Shown: positions 17,864 to 26,668 of the stretch, in pieces
How positions within the stretch are numbered: the first letter of the stretch is position 1
Layout of the letters: the number at the start of each line of letters is the position of its first letter
DNA from: an uncultured Gemmiger sp.
Lineage (GTDB): Bacteria > Bacillota > Clostridia > Oscillospirales > Ruminococcaceae
DNA length: 64,000 nucleotides
NCBI GenBank assembly: GCA_944382785.1
Contig: CALWNO010000009.1
Location: 1 to 64,000 of the forward strand
Reading direction: 5' to 3'
Made by a program: the position numbers and the translations under genes
The notes under the pieces: model-generated
Database searches by the model: none
What the model was told of the DNA's origin: nothing
What the model saw: only the letters and a program-made list of their open reading frames with translations

Positions 17864-17896
17864 CGGCGGGGCACGGTCCCATACCATGCCCCGCCG
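17864..17896 (-). terminator. Hairpin after the M29 aminopeptidase gene, weak terminator
   Basis: 10-bp G/C stem (17887-17896 with 17864-17873). The following sequence is poor in T (TTGCCTTG), so termination is uncertain; it also abuts the MBOAT promoter. Confidence 0.4.
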
Positions 17897-17919
17897 GGTG
17901 ATTGCTTATAAAAGGGATA

Positions 17920-19155
17920 TCAGAAGGCCCATTCGCCGTTCTCGAAGATGACCACTTCGGTGCCGTCCTTGCAGACGCCGGTGATGCGGGTGTCGGGGGC
18001 GCCGATCATGACGTCCTCATGGATGGCGGAATCGTTCAGGCCCTTTTCCATGAGCTGGGCCCGGGTCAGCTTGGAGCCGCCCTTGATGTTGGTGGGATAG
18101 CCGGCGCCGAAGGCGATGTGGCAGGCAGCATTCTCATCGAACAGGGTGTTGTAGAAGAGTACACCGCTCTGGTTGATGGGGCTGGACACCGGCACAAAGG
18201 CGATCTCGCCGATGCGGTTGGCGTTCTCGTCGGTGGTGAGCAGCTTGCCCAGCAGGTCGCCGTTCTTCTCGGCGCCGTGCTCGATGACTTTGCCGTCCTG
18301 GAAGGTGACATGCCAGCCAACGATGAGCTGGCCGTTGTAGACATAAGGCTTGGTACCGTAGACGGTGCCGTTCACCCGGTCACGATGAGGCGCGCAGAAA
18401 ACTTCCTCGGTGGGAACGTTGGCGATGAACTCCACCCCGTTTTCGGCCACGCTGGAAGCGCCTTCCCAGGTGCAGTCGTCGGCCAGGCCGATGGTCAGGT
18501 CGGTGCCGTTGGAGCTCTGCAGACGGACCCGGTCCAGGTTCCAGGCGTTGAGCCGGTCCCGGTGGACCTTGGTCTTGGCCACATGTTCCTTCCAGGCGGA
18601 GACGGGGTCCCCGGTGGTGACGCGGCAGACCTCAAAGATCACCTGCCACAGTTTTTCCATGGCTTCCTCCACCGGCAGTTCCGGAAAGACCTTGGCCGCC
18701 CAACCGGGAGCGGGCGCCGCCACCACGCACCACTGCACCCGGTCATTCATGGTGTATTCCTGCCAGGACTTCATGAAGGTGCGGCGGGCCAGGCTGACCC
18801 GGTTCAGCTTGCCAGCATCCAGGCCTGCGAAAGCCTCGGGGTCGGACGCATGAATAGCCAGCAGGCAGCAGCCGTCCGGGTCCTCGGCATAGTCCAGGTA
18901 ACTGCGCAGCTCAAAGGGCTTGATGTCGCACAGGTCAGCCTCGGCGCCGTATTCCATCTGGATGCGGGACAGGCGTTCATCCTCCCAACGGACCACCACG
19001 TTCTTGGCCCCCGCCTCATAGCCCGCCTTGGCGCAGGCATAGGCGAACTCCGGCATAGTCACCGGGCAGCGGATGATGAAGTTCTGGCGCGGGCGCACGT
19101 TCACGCCCACCTTGACGATGAAATCCGCGTACAGCTGCAGATAGTTCTTATCCAT
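17920..19155 (-). CDS. M29-family metallo-aminopeptidase (AmpS/AmpT type)
   Basis: Cytosolic metal-dependent aminopeptidase of 411 aa that releases N-terminal residues from peptides. Family features are the N-terminal YADFIVKVGVNVRPRQNFIIRCPV, EFAYACAKAGYEAGAKNVVV, a middle EEVFCAPHRDRVNGTV, and the C-terminal His-Glu-Asp cluster AIHEDVMIG, which supplies metal ligands. The start at 19155 follows AAGGAGA; a frame opening at 19284 adds 43 residues without family similarity. It stands alone between two convergent/divergent units. Substrate range cannot be read from the sequence. Confidence 0.9.
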   Translation of the reverse strand: MDKNYLQLYADFIVKVGVNVRPRQNFIIRCPVTMPEFAYACAKAGYEAGAKNVVVRWEDERLSRIQMEYGAEADLCDIKPFELRSYLDYAEDPDGCCLLAIHASDPEAFAGLDAGKLNRVSLARRTFMKSWQEYTMNDRVQWCVVAAPAPGWAAKVFPELPVEEAMEKLWQVIFEVCRVTTGDPVSAWKEHVAKTKVHRDRLNAWNLDRVRLQSSNGTDLTIGLADDCTWEGASSVAENGVEFIANVPTEEVFCAPHRDRVNGTVYGTKPYVYNGQLIVGWHVTFQDGKVIEHGAEKNGDLLGKLLTTDENANRIGEIAFVPVSSPINQSGVLFYNTLFDENAACHIAFGAGYPTNIKGGSKLTRAQLMEKGLNDSAIHEDVMIGAPDTRITGVCKDGTEVVIFENGEWAF

Positions 19156-19297
19156 CTTGTTGTATCTCCTTTTCTCTGCACCAATAAAGGCACAGCATAT
19201 GAACTCACTGTCTTTCAGTATACACGATGCCCCGCAAAAAGAAAAGACATCCCTGCCAAAAGCTGGCCCGGGCCCTATGCGCAAAGACAGTTCTTAC

Positions 19298-19326
19298 TTG
19301 CAGTATTCCCCCCTATCCTCTATACT
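19298..19326 (+). promoter_or_regulatory. Promoter of the 168-aa membrane protein gene
   Basis: TTGCAG (19298-19303), 17 bases, TATACT (19321-19326), 28 bases before the start codon. Confidence 0.5.
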
Positions 19327-19354
19327 GAAAGAAAAAATAGGAGTGGATGCCCTT

Positions 19355-19861
19355 ATGAAAACCGTCAACCGCAACCTGCTGCTCTTTGTGATTCCGGCCG
19401 CCCTGGGGCTGATTCTGGGCATTGTGCTGCTGGTCCAGGGGGATGCCATTGTGGGGGCCGCCAAAGAGATGGTGCCACAAGCCCCCCAGGGCGAAGTGGG
19501 CGACGTGGAGGGCTATGCCATGATCGGCAGCGCCCTGGGGGCCGGGCTGGGCGGTCTGGCCGGGTTTGCCATCCAGCTGTTCGGCATGATGGCGATCCTG
19601 TACACCGCTGCCTTGCTGATCCTCAGTGGGGTGACCCGGCTGGTGTACGGCCCAACACCGGGGCGTATCCTGGCCTACCGCATCCTCATGGGGGTGACCG
19701 TGGTGGTGCTGCTCTCCCCTGTCCCCGATATCCTGCGCACCTTTGTGCGGGCACTGGCCGACGGGTCCTTCCTGCCGCTCTGGCTGGTGTATCTGGTGGT
19801 GGTGTTTATCCTGGCAGTGAAGGTCTGCCACAATACCTACACCGACAAAATTTATCACTGA
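19355..19861 (+). CDS. Small integral membrane protein of unknown function
   Basis: 168 aa with about four hydrophobic segments: near residues 8-25, 55-90, 107-125 and 137-155. Between the first two is a short polar loop rich in Glu and Gln (residues 28-50). I recognise no motif. The ATG at 19355 has TAGGAG about 11 bases upstream and a promoter before it. Its pattern of repeated Gly/Ala in the second helix (GSALGAGLGGLAGFA) suggests close helix packing. It is a single-gene unit ended by a strong terminator, convergent with glyS. Confidence 0.6.
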   Translation: MKTVNRNLLLFVIPAALGLILGIVLLVQGDAIVGAAKEMVPQAPQGEVGDVEGYAMIGSALGAGLGGLAGFAIQLFGMMAILYTAALLILSGVTRLVYGPTPGRILAYRILMGVTVVVLLSPVPDILRTFVRALADGSFLPLWLVYLVVVFILAVKVCHNTYTDKIYH

Positions 19862-19868
19862 CAAGCAG

Positions 19869-19900
19869 AAAAGGCTCCCGCCGGAAAGCGGGAGCCTTTT
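19869..19900. terminator. Bidirectional terminator between the membrane protein gene and glyS
   Basis: GGCTCCCGC (19873-19881) / GCGGGAGCC (19888-19896) with AAAA before and TTTT after. Confidence 0.92.
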
Positions 19901-19927
19901 GTTGTGTAAAAATCAAACCGGGCTGGA

Positions 19928-21349
19928 TCAGAAAGCCACCTTGGCGGCGATATAGTTCTTCAGTTCACTGATGGGCATACGGACCTGCTCCATGGTGTCA
20001 CGGTCACGGACGGTGACGCAGTTGTCGGCCTCGGTCTTGTCGTCGCCCACGGTCTGGAAGTCCACGGTGATGCACAGCGGGGTGCCGATCTCGTCCTGAC
20101 GGCGGTACCGCTTACCGATGGAACCGGCGTCGTCGAAGTCCACCATGAAGTCCTTGGCCAGCTCGTTGCGGATCTCCATGGCCTTGCCGGACAGCTTCTT
20201 GGACAGGGGCAGCACGGCGCACTTGAAGGGTGCCAGGAAGGGATGCAGGTGCAGCACGGTGCGCACATCCTCCTTGCCCTTGGAGTCGGTCAGGTGCTCC
20301 TCGTCGTAGGCTTCGCACAGGAAGGCCAGAGCCACACGGTCGCAGCCCAGAGAAGGCTCGATGACGTAGGGGATGTAGTGCTCGTTGGTCTCGGAATCGA
20401 AGTACTCCAGGCTCTTGCCGGAAGCTTCCTGGTGGCGGCGCAGGTCGTAGTCGGTACGGTCGGCGATGCCCCACAGTTCGCCCCAGTCGGTGAAGGGGAA
20501 GGCGTACTCGATGTCGGTGGTGGCGCGGGAGTAGAAGGCCAGCTCGGCGGCTTCATGGTCGCGCAGACGCAGGTTCTCCTCCTTGATGCCCAGGCTCAGC
20601 AGCCAGTCATGGCAGAATTTCTTCCAGTAGGCGAACCATTCCAGGTCGGTGCCGGGCTTGCAGAAGAACTCGCACTCCATCTGCTCGAACTCGCGGGTAC
20701 GGAAGGTGAAGTTGCCGGGGGTGATCTCATTCCGGAAGGCCTTGCCCACCTGGCAGACGCCGAAAGGCAGCTTGCGGCGGGTGGTGCGCTGGATGTTGGC
20801 AAAGTTGACAAAGATGCCCTGGGCGGTTTCGGGACGCAGGTAGCAGGTGCTGCTGGAGTCCTCGGTGACGCCGATGGCGGTCTTGAACATCAGGTTGAAC
20901 TTGCGGATGGGGGTGAAGTCATGCTTGCCGCATACCGGGCAGACCACCTCGTCGTGGGAGGCGATGAAGGCATCCATCTCGTCAAAGGTCATGGCGTCCA
21001 CGTCCACGCCCTTGCCCTGTTCACAGTCGGCAATGAGCTTGTCCGCGCGGTGGCGGCTCTTGCAGGAACGGCAGTCCAGCAGAGGGTCGGAGAAGCTGGC
21101 CACGTGGCCGGTGGTGACCCAGGTCTGGGGGTTCATGAGGATGGCGGCGTCCAGGCCCACGTTGTACTGGCTTTCCTGCACGAATTTCTTCATCCAGGCT
21201 TTCTTGACGTTGTTTTTGAACTCAACGCCCAGAGGACCGTAGTCCCAGCTGTTGGCCAGGCCGCCGTAGATCTCGCTGCCCGGGTAGATGAAACCGCGGT
21301 TCTTGCAAAGGTTGACGATCATGTCCAGAGTCTTTTCACTGTTTTTCAC
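19928..21349 (-). CDS. glyS: Glycyl-tRNA synthetase, homodimeric (alpha2) class II type, GTG start
   Basis: Charges tRNA-Gly. 473 aa. A CxxC...C/CxxC zinc-binding insertion is visible ([15 protein letters not shown]). Class II motif 2 is FRNEITPG...[11 protein letters not shown] and motif 3 is [13 protein letters not shown]. The C-terminal anticodon-binding domain has the pattern [17 protein letters not shown] and [19 protein letters not shown]. This is the single-chain form, not the bacterial GlyQ/GlyS alpha2beta2 form. The start is taken as the GTG at 21347-21349 behind GGGAGGGAGAG. The ATG at 21436 cannot be used because the -10 box of the promoter lies within the first codons after it. 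Confidence 0.95.
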   Translation of the reverse strand: MKNSEKTLDMIVNLCKNRGFIYPGSEIYGGLANSWDYGPLGVEFKNNVKKAWMKKFVQESQYNVGLDAAILMNPQTWVTTGHVASFSDPLLDCRSCKSRHRADKLIADCEQGKGVDVDAMTFDEMDAFIASHDEVVCPVCGKHDFTPIRKFNLMFKTAIGVTEDSSSTCYLRPETAQGIFVNFANIQRTTRRKLPFGVCQVGKAFRNEITPGNFTFRTREFEQMECEFFCKPGTDLEWFAYWKKFCHDWLLSLGIKEENLRLRDHEAAELAFYSRATTDIEYAFPFTDWGELWGIADRTDYDLRRHQEASGKSLEYFDSETNEHYIPYVIEPSLGCDRVALAFLCEAYDEEHLTDSKGKEDVRTVLHLHPFLAPFKCAVLPLSKKLSGKAMEIRNELAKDFMVDFDDAGSIGKRYRRQDEIGTPLCITVDFQTVGDDKTEADNCVTVRDRDTMEQVRMPISELKNYIAAKVAF

Positions 21350-21424
21350 TGTTACTCTCCCTCCCGCGTGGCTGGCTGCCACACAAGCGATGTATTCCCA
21401 TGCCGATTCCGGCACAATAGGGCT

Positions 21425-21453
21425 ATTATAGCACATTGCCCCGCTGCGGGCAA
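21425..21453 (-). promoter_or_regulatory. Promoter of glyS
   Basis: Minus strand: TTGCCC (21448-21453), 17 bases, TATAAT (21425-21430). No T-box fits in the roughly 70 bases before the GTG start. Confidence 0.75.
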
Positions 21454-21471
21454 TAATATAAAACGGGCACC

Positions 21472-21705
21472 TTACAGCAGCTGAGCGGCAATCTGCAGGG
21501 CCAGGCCCAGCAAAACCGAGGGCTCATCCAGAGTAGGGTCCGCCTGTACCAGGCGGGACAGTTCCTGCATGACCCGCTCCACCTTGCGGGCAGGCACCCC
21601 GACGCGCCCCAGTTCCCTGGGCGTGATGCAAACCGGCACAAAATCCTGCCCCACACTGCACAAAGCATGAGGGTTGAAACCGTAAATCAGGCTGCTGCGT
21701 TTCAT
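21472..21705 (-). CDS. Small hypothetical protein, 77 aa
   Basis: A short open frame starting [20 protein letters not shown]. Its amino-acid composition is protein-like (alternating basic and hydrophobic residues, a helix-like C-terminal half) and its third positions are G/C-rich as in neighbours. I recognise no family. The ribosome site is weak (AAGGGGACC, about 10 bases upstream). It lies upstream of the glyS promoter in the same direction and is divergent from murC. It could be a leader ORF or a small independent gene; the absence of a clear promoter or RBS keeps confidence moderate. Confidence 0.5.
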   Translation of the reverse strand: MKRSSLIYGFNPHALCSVGQDFVPVCITPRELGRVGVPARKVERVMQELSRLVQADPTLDEPSVLLGLALQIAAQLL

Positions 21706-21798
21706 GTGGGGGGTCCCCTTTCGGTGGCTTCCGGAGCGTCCGGCGGGCCGTTTCCTTGCGTTTTTTCGGCCGGATTCATCCTTTTTTCAAAAAAAGTG

Positions 21799-21827
21799 TT
21801 TATTTTGCAGCCAAAAAATACTATAAT
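21799..21827 (+). promoter_or_regulatory. Candidate promoter of murC
   Basis: TATAAT (21822-21827) in an A/T-rich stretch, with TTTATT (21799-21804) 17 bases upstream. The -35 is poor. Confidence 0.5.
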
Positions 21828-21901
21828 CATTATATCATGCATACAAGCAGAATCAACCTGTCCCCGCTGCAGGCGGGCAGGCATTTTTGAGGTGAGGACC
21901 G

Positions 21902-23275
21902 ATGCCTTTTTTCAACACCTATGATCCCAAACTGCTGGATAACGTCCAGCACGTGCACCTGATCGGCTGCGGCGGGTCGGGGATGTATCCCCTGATCCAG
22001 ATCCTGCACACCCGCGGACTGACCCTGTCCGGCTCCGATGTGGAGGAGACCAAGATCACCCAGTCCGAGCGCGCCATGGGCATGACCGTGACCCTGGGTC
22101 ACAACGCGGAAAACGTGAAGGGTGCCGATCTGGTGGTGTACAGTGCCGCCATCCATGACGACAACCCCGAACTGGCTGCCGCCCGTGCCCACGGCATCCC
22201 GGCGGTGGAGCGCAGTGTGCTGCTGGGCTATGTGAGCCGGATGTATCCCATGACGGTAGGCGTATCCGGTACCCACGGCAAGACCACCACCTCCGGTATG
22301 ATCACCACCATGCTGGAACTGGCCGGGCGGGACCCCGCAGCGGTCATCGGCGGCAAACTGCCTCTGATCAACGGGTACGGCAAGGCCGGCAGCGGTCAGA
22401 CCGCCGTCATTGAGTCCTGTGAGTATCACGAGACCTTCCTGCATCTGACCCCCTACATCGGCGTCATTCTGAACATCGACAACGATCATCTGGAATATTA
22501 CCACACCATGGGCAAGCTGAAGCTGGCTTTCCAGAAATTTGCCCTGCTGTCCCGCACAGTGGTCTTCAACATGGACGATCACAACACGGTGGACGTGGTC
22601 AACTCCATCGACCGCCCGGTGCTCTCCTTCGGCATTGAGGAGGAAACCCGCTTCCGCGCCGTGAACATTCAGGAGTACCGGCCAGGCTTCTATGAGTTCG
22701 ACGTGAACGAGTTGGACGATCATTTTGCCCACCTGCGCCTGGGGGTTCCGGGGTACCACAACATCTACAACGCCCTGGCCATGTGCTGCTGCGTGCGGCC
22801 TCTGGGCCTGGACCCCGCCGACGCCGAGCGGGCCGCCGAGAGCTTCAAGGGCACCGGCCGCCGCTTTGAGGTCAAGGGCGAGACGCCTTCCGGCGCCGTG
22901 GTGGTGGATGATTACGCCCACCATCCCGCCGAGCTGGCCGCCACCCTGGCCACTGCCCACAAGATGGGCTACGACCGCATCATCGCGGTGCATCAGCCCT
23001 TCACCTACAGCCGCACCAAGGCCCTGATGGACGACTTTGCCAAGGTGCTGAACACCGCCGACGTCTGCGTGCTGCTGCCCATCATGGGCAGCCGTGAGGT
23101 GGATGACGGCAGCGTACACACCGAGGACCTGGCTGCCAAGATTCCCGGCAGTGTGGTGGTCGACGGGCTGGAAAGCGCCGCCGCCTGGGTGCGGGAAAAC
23201 GCCAAAAAGGGCGACCTGGTGGTCTGCATGAGCTGCGGCGACCTGTACAAGGCCGCCGACCTGATGGTCCGCTGA
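21902..23275 (+). CDS. murC: UDP-N-acetylmuramate--L-alanine ligase
   Basis: Adds L-Ala to UDP-MurNAc, the first amino-acid step of peptidoglycan precursor synthesis, in the cytosol. 457 aa with the Mur ligase layout: an N-terminal UDP-binding domain (HLIGCGGSGMYPLIQIL), a central ATP-binding domain (GVSGTHGKTTTSGM; HLEYYHTMGKLKLAF), and a C-terminal domain with VVDDYAHHPAEL. RBS GAGGTGAGG lies before the ATG. It is a single-gene unit, away from other mur/fts genes, with its own promoter and terminator. Confidence 0.96.
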   Translation: MPFFNTYDPKLLDNVQHVHLIGCGGSGMYPLIQILHTRGLTLSGSDVEETKITQSERAMGMTVTLGHNAENVKGADLVVYSAAIHDDNPELAAARAHGIPAVERSVLLGYVSRMYPMTVGVSGTHGKTTTSGMITTMLELAGRDPAAVIGGKLPLINGYGKAGSGQTAVIESCEYHETFLHLTPYIGVILNIDNDHLEYYHTMGKLKLAFQKFALLSRTVVFNMDDHNTVDVVNSIDRPVLSFGIEEETRFRAVNIQEYRPGFYEFDVNELDDHFAHLRLGVPGYHNIYNALAMCCCVRPLGLDPADAERAAESFKGTGRRFEVKGETPSGAVVVDDYAHHPAELAATLATAHKMGYDRIIAVHQPFTYSRTKALMDDFAKVLNTADVCVLLPIMGSREVDDGSVHTEDLAAKIPGSVVVDGLESAAAWVRENAKKGDLVVCMSCGDLYKAADLMVR

Positions 23276-23305
23276 GTTTTCCACCAAATTCTCATAAACA
23301 GTGAA

Positions 23306-23348
23306 AATCCCCCGCGCCGGGTCTGGCTTCCGGCACGGGGGATTTTTG
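23306..23348. terminator. Bidirectional terminator between murC and the ABC transporter operon
   Basis: Stem AATCCCCC (23306-23313) / GGGGGATT (23337-23344) with an inner GCCGG/CCGGC part, A-rich before and TTTTT after. Confidence 0.88.
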
Positions 23349-23357
23349 CATTGCATT

Positions 23358-24167
23358 TTATTCTTCGGTCTTGCTCAGCAGCACCCGGTCATCAGACAGG
23401 GCGTGCCCGGCATTCTTGGCAAACCGCTGGAGCAGGTCGTCCACGGTCAGGCCTTCCCGTTCCGGCCCGGCGATGTCCAGCACGATGCGGCCACTGTCCA
23501 TCATCAGGGTGCGGTTGCCCAGGGTCAGGGCGTCGTGCATGTTGTGGGTGATCATCAGGCAGGTGATGTGATTTTCCGCCACAATACTCTTGGTCAGCTC
23601 CAGCACCTTGTCGGCGGTGGCGGGGTCCAGGGCAGCGGTGTGTTCATCCAGCAGCAGCAGCTTGGGGGTGACCAGGGTGGCCATAAGCAGGGTCAGGGCC
23701 TGGCGCTGTCCGCCCGAAAGCAGCCCCACCGGCTGTTTCATCCGGTCTTCCAGGCCCAGGCCCAACTGAGACAGCCGCTGGGCGAACTGTTCCCGGTCCG
23801 CCCGGGTGATGCGGGAAAAAGGCGAGGTCTTTTTGGAGGCCCGCAGGTAGGCCAGGGCCAGGTTTTCCTCAATGGTCATGTTGGGCGCAGTGCCCCGCAG
23901 GGGGTCCTGGAACATCCGGCCGATGGTCTTGGACCGGCGGTAATCCGGCTGGAAGGTGATGTCCTCCCCGTCCAGAACGATGCTGCCGGTGTCCGGCACA
24001 AAGGAACCGGCGATGGCGTTGAACAGGGTGGATTTGCCCGCCCCGTTGGAGCCCACGATGGTGGCAAAATCGCCGGGGTTCAGGTGAAGGTTGACCCCGC
24101 TGAGAGCCACCTTTTCATTGACGGTGCCGGGGTTGAAGGTCTTGCCCACATTTTTCAGTTCAAGCAC
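23358..24167 (-). CDS. ABC transporter ATPase, TrpZ-like, GTG start
   Basis: 269-residue ATPase subunit. Walker A is GSNGAGKST, the signature is LLSGGQRQALTLLMA, Walker B is KLLLLDEHTAAL, and the H-loop is MITHNM. It belongs to the ATPase group found with COG2984 binding proteins and COG4120 permeases, known in streptococci as TrpXYZ (tryptophan import). The start is the GTG at 24165-24167, behind GGGAGG and overlapping the permease stop by eight bases, so translation is coupled. A frame opening at 24245 has no ribosome site and a non-conserved N-terminus. Confidence 0.88.
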   Translation of the reverse strand: MLELKNVGKTFNPGTVNEKVALSGVNLHLNPGDFATIVGSNGAGKSTLFNAIAGSFVPDTGSIVLDGEDITFQPDYRRSKTIGRMFQDPLRGTAPNMTIEENLALAYLRASKKTSPFSRITRADREQFAQRLSQLGLGLEDRMKQPVGLLSGGQRQALTLLMATLVTPKLLLLDEHTAALDPATADKVLELTKSIVAENHITCLMITHNMHDALTLGNRTLMMDSGRIVLDIAGPEREGLTVDDLLQRFAKNAGHALSDDRVLLSKTEE

Positions 24168-25080
24168 GGCTGCCACCTCCCTGCTTCCGGGCTGCCCGGC
24201 GGCGCTGGGCAAAGGCCACATTCTTTTTGATGGTGGGAGCGGCAATGGCCAGACCCACGATGACGGCGGAGAGCAGCTTCATGCACTCGGAAGGCACATT
24301 GATGCGCAGGGCCAGGGCGATAATGAACCGGTAGATCACACTGCCGCCGATGGCCGCCACCGCCTTGACCCACAGCCCGCCGTGGGCAAAGAGGGTCTCG
24401 CCGATGATGAGGGAGGCCAGACCGATGACCACCATGCCGGTGCCCAGGTTGATATCGGCGGAGCGCTGGTACTGGGCCAGCACCGCCCCGGACAGGCAGG
24501 TCATGGCGTTGGCCACGCACAGCCCCACCGTGACGGTGAAGGCAGTGTTGATGGAACTGGCCCGGACCATATCCGGGTTATCGCCGGTGGCCCGGATGGA
24601 CAGGCCCAGCCGGGTGCCCAGGAAGAGGATGAGCAGCACACAGACCACCAGGGTAATGGCCGCAGACACGATGAGCTTGTAGGGGGCGTTCTCCCCCATC
24701 AGGTCCTGGGCAATGGTGAAGATGGTGGTGGTTTTGAGCATGGGCACATTGGAGGAGAAGCCCATGATGGCCAGGTTCACAGTGTAAAGCCCGGTGTTGG
24801 TGACGATGCCGGCCAGGATGGAGGGCACCCCCAAGCGCGTCTGGAGCAAGGCGGTGATAAAGCCTGCGCAGGCACCGGCCAGGATGGCCAGGACCAGCCC
24901 CAGGAAGGGGTGGCCGGCCACGGCGGCGGTGGCGGAGACCGCGCACCCCATGGTGAATGCGCCGTCGGTGGTCATATCCGCGATGTTGAGCACGCGGAAG
25001 CTGAGGAACAGGGCCATGGCTACCAGGGAATAGATGCAGCCCAGCTCCAGCGCACTTTGGATGATGGCAAGGGATAACAT
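24160..25080 (-). CDS. ABC transporter permease, TrpY-like
   Basis: 306-residue inner-membrane permease with about eight to nine hydrophobic helices. It resembles the branched-chain/ribose-type permease superfamily, with FRVLNIADMTTDGAF near residue 28 (typical of the COG4120 group) and RATGDNPDMVRASSIN in the cytoplasmic coupling region. The ATG at 25080 lies behind AAGGAAGG. It follows the binding-protein gene after a 90-base gap that contains a hairpin, and precedes the ATPase with overlap. The substrate is inferred to be tryptophan from the T-box leader and family. Confidence 0.88.
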   Translation of the reverse strand: MLSLAIIQSALELGCIYSLVAMALFLSFRVLNIADMTTDGAFTMGCAVSATAAVAGHPFLGLVLAILAGACAGFITALLQTRLGVPSILAGIVTNTGLYTVNLAIMGFSSNVPMLKTTTIFTIAQDLMGENAPYKLIVSAAITLVVCVLLILFLGTRLGLSIRATGDNPDMVRASSINTAFTVTVGLCVANAMTCLSGAVLAQYQRSADINLGTGMVVIGLASLIIGETLFAHGGLWVKAVAAIGGSVIYRFIIALALRINVPSECMKLLSAVIVGLAIAAPTIKKNVAFAQRRRAARKQGGGSRA

Positions 25081-25126
25081 GGTCGGCAGGACCTTCCTTT
25101 CCGGGAAAATTGTTTCTGACAAAGGC

Positions 25127-25153
25127 AAAAGCAGCGCACCTGCGGGGCGCTGC
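25127..25153 (-). terminator. Hairpin between binding-protein and permease genes, likely partial terminator
   Basis: Minus strand: GCAGCGC (25147-25153) pairs with GCGCTGC (25131-25137), then TTTTGCCTTTG. A leaky terminator here would keep the binding protein in excess over the membrane complex. Confidence 0.5.
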
Positions 25154-25170
25154 CGTTGGCTATAGGGTTG

Positions 25171-26196
25171 TTATTCGGCCGCGGTGACGACTTCCTTCAG
25201 GGTGCCGCCCAGGTCCGCAAAGACGGAGGGGTCGATGCCCAGAGCCGCAGCGGTCTCGGTGTTGACGGTGATGATGCCGCCTTCCATCACGTGGTATTCG
25301 GGCACGGTGCCGGTCTGCAGCACATCCAGGGCCATGTCGGCGGTGGTGGTGCCCAGGTCGGTGTAGTTGACACCGCAGGTGGCCAGGGCGCCGGCGGTGA
25401 CAAAGCTGTCTGCACCGGTGTAGTAGGGCACGCCCGCCTTGGTCAGGGTCTCGCTGACCGCAGCGGCAGCCGCCATGACCACGTTATCGGTGGGGGTAAA
25501 GACGGCATCGGCCTGGTCGGCCAGGTTGGCGGCGGCGCTCAGGACTTCATCGTTGGTGTTGCCGGTGGCTTCCACATAGGCAATCCCCTTTTCGTCCAGG
25601 TATGCCTTGGCTTCCTCAATGGGCTTTTCGGAGTTGGTTTCGGAGTTGGAGTAGAGCAGACCCACGGTCTGGATGTCGGGGTCGGCGGCAAACATCATAT
25701 CCATGATGAACTTGGTATCCAGCGCATCGGAGGTGCCGGTGACGTAATCAATGTCGGTGAGCTGGGCGGCTTCCGGGTCGGAGATGGCCGCGTAGATCAC
25801 CGGGGTCTCGGTCTCGGCTGCGGCGGTGGTCATGCACTGGGCCGCCAGAGAGGCGATGGGGATGATGGCGTCATATCCGTCAGAGATGACCTGGGTGCCG
25901 ATCTGGTTCAGGGTGGTGGCATCGTTCTGGCCGTTGAAGTCCTTGTACTCAATGGTGATGCCCAGCTCGGCGGCCTTGGCGTCCAGCTCCGCCTCAATGG
26001 CGGTGCGGATCTCGTCCAGGCTGGCATGGTCCAGCTGCTGCACAATGGCAATGCGGTAGCCGTCGGCGGAGGCATTGTCCGCGGTGGCGGCGGAAGTGGT
26101 GGAAGAGGTGGTGCCGGAAGAAGCACCGGTGCCGCCGCAGGCGGCCAGGGAAACAGCGAGAGTAGCGGCTGTCAGCATAGCAATGGTCTTTTTCAT
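25171..26196 (-). CDS. ABC transporter substrate-binding lipoprotein, TrpX-like
   Basis: 341-residue lipoprotein: signal MKKTIAMLTAATLAVSLAAC with lipobox LAAC (Cys20), then a Ser/Thr/Ala-rich linker and a type-I periplasmic-binding fold. Family pieces are IAIVQQLDHASLDEIR, YKDFNGQNDATTLNQIG, and PVIYAAISDPEAAQL. This is the COG2984 group (TrpX in streptococci). Lgt at 3255-4361 would lipidate it. The start at 26196 lies behind AAAGGA. It is the first gene of the operon, directly after a T-box leader whose likely specifier is UGG (Trp). Another small amino acid cannot be excluded from the protein alone. Confidence 0.9.
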   Translation of the reverse strand: MKKTIAMLTAATLAVSLAACGGTGASSGTTSSTTSAATADNASADGYRIAIVQQLDHASLDEIRTAIEAELDAKAAELGITIEYKDFNGQNDATTLNQIGTQVISDGYDAIIPIASLAAQCMTTAAAETETPVIYAAISDPEAAQLTDIDYVTGTSDALDTKFIMDMMFAADPDIQTVGLLYSNSETNSEKPIEEAKAYLDEKGIAYVEATGNTNDEVLSAAANLADQADAVFTPTDNVVMAAAAAVSETLTKAGVPYYTGADSFVTAGALATCGVNYTDLGTTTADMALDVLQTGTVPEYHVMEGGIITVNTETAAALGIDPSVFADLGGTLKEVVTAAE

Positions 26197-26333
26197 GGTA
26201 AGCATCCTTTCTTGCAGTGAGCGTACAGTGATTTTTGTCAATGGGCGGACGGAATGCTCAACCCCGCCATCGCTCTGCCAATCGGATGTGTTTCATAGGA
26301 AAGCCCCCTTGTGTGTCAGTCTGTATCGGGGAT

Positions 26334-26606
26334 AAAAAAACTGCCCCTGCACAGACGTATTGCCTGTGCAAGGGCAGGAATGAAATTCCTGTGGTGCCAC
26401 CTTGCTTGCCGTGCCCTGCACGGCCGCTCTGCGGGAAGCCAACACTTCCCTGCCCTGTAACGGGGGCTGCCGTCAACGGATACTCAAGGGTTGCCTTTTT
26501 CCCCGTGCCCTCAGCGAACCATTGTTCTGCGCCGCTCTCCGCCCCGTTCCCAGCATCGGGGGCTCTCTGTAGGTGCGCCTGCAGTTTTACCTTCGCTTCA
26601 TCGGTT
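26334..26606 (-). promoter_or_regulatory. T-box riboswitch controlling the TrpXYZ-like ABC transporter operon
   Basis: The minus-strand leader has the conserved T-box AGGTGGCACCAC (rc of 26391-26402) in an antiterminator. It is followed by a strong terminator of paired CTGCCC-TTGCACAG and CTGTGCAG-GGGCAG arms (26341-26377) and a run of seven T (26334-26340). Upstream is a long Stem I region containing CAGAGAG and, before CTGAG, the sequence AACAATGGTTC. A UGG specifier at 26519-26521 is the likely reading and fits tryptophan. T-boxes sense uncharged tRNA, so the importer should be made when tRNA-Trp is uncharged. The codon choice is inferred. Confidence 0.92.
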
Positions 26607-26612
26607 TAGCTA

Positions 26613-26641
26613 ATTAAAGCACAGTTCTTCCGGTTTGTCAA
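26613..26641 (-). promoter_or_regulatory. Promoter of the T-box leader
   Basis: Minus strand: perfect TTGACA (26636-26641), 17 bases, TTTAAT (26613-26618). Strong constitutive-type promoter, as usual for T-box control. Confidence 0.9.
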
Positions 26642-26668
26642 CACCTTCGGCAAAAATGATTGGATATT

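Noticed and set aside
21347-21436. ATG at 21436 as the glyS start
   Set aside because: The TATAAT box at 21425-21430 lies inside that frame, so RNA begins after it. A GTG with GGGAGGG is better.
21830-23356. A 508-codon minus-strand frame opposite murC
   Set aside because: Covers the MurC gene in antisense and has no family features or start signal.
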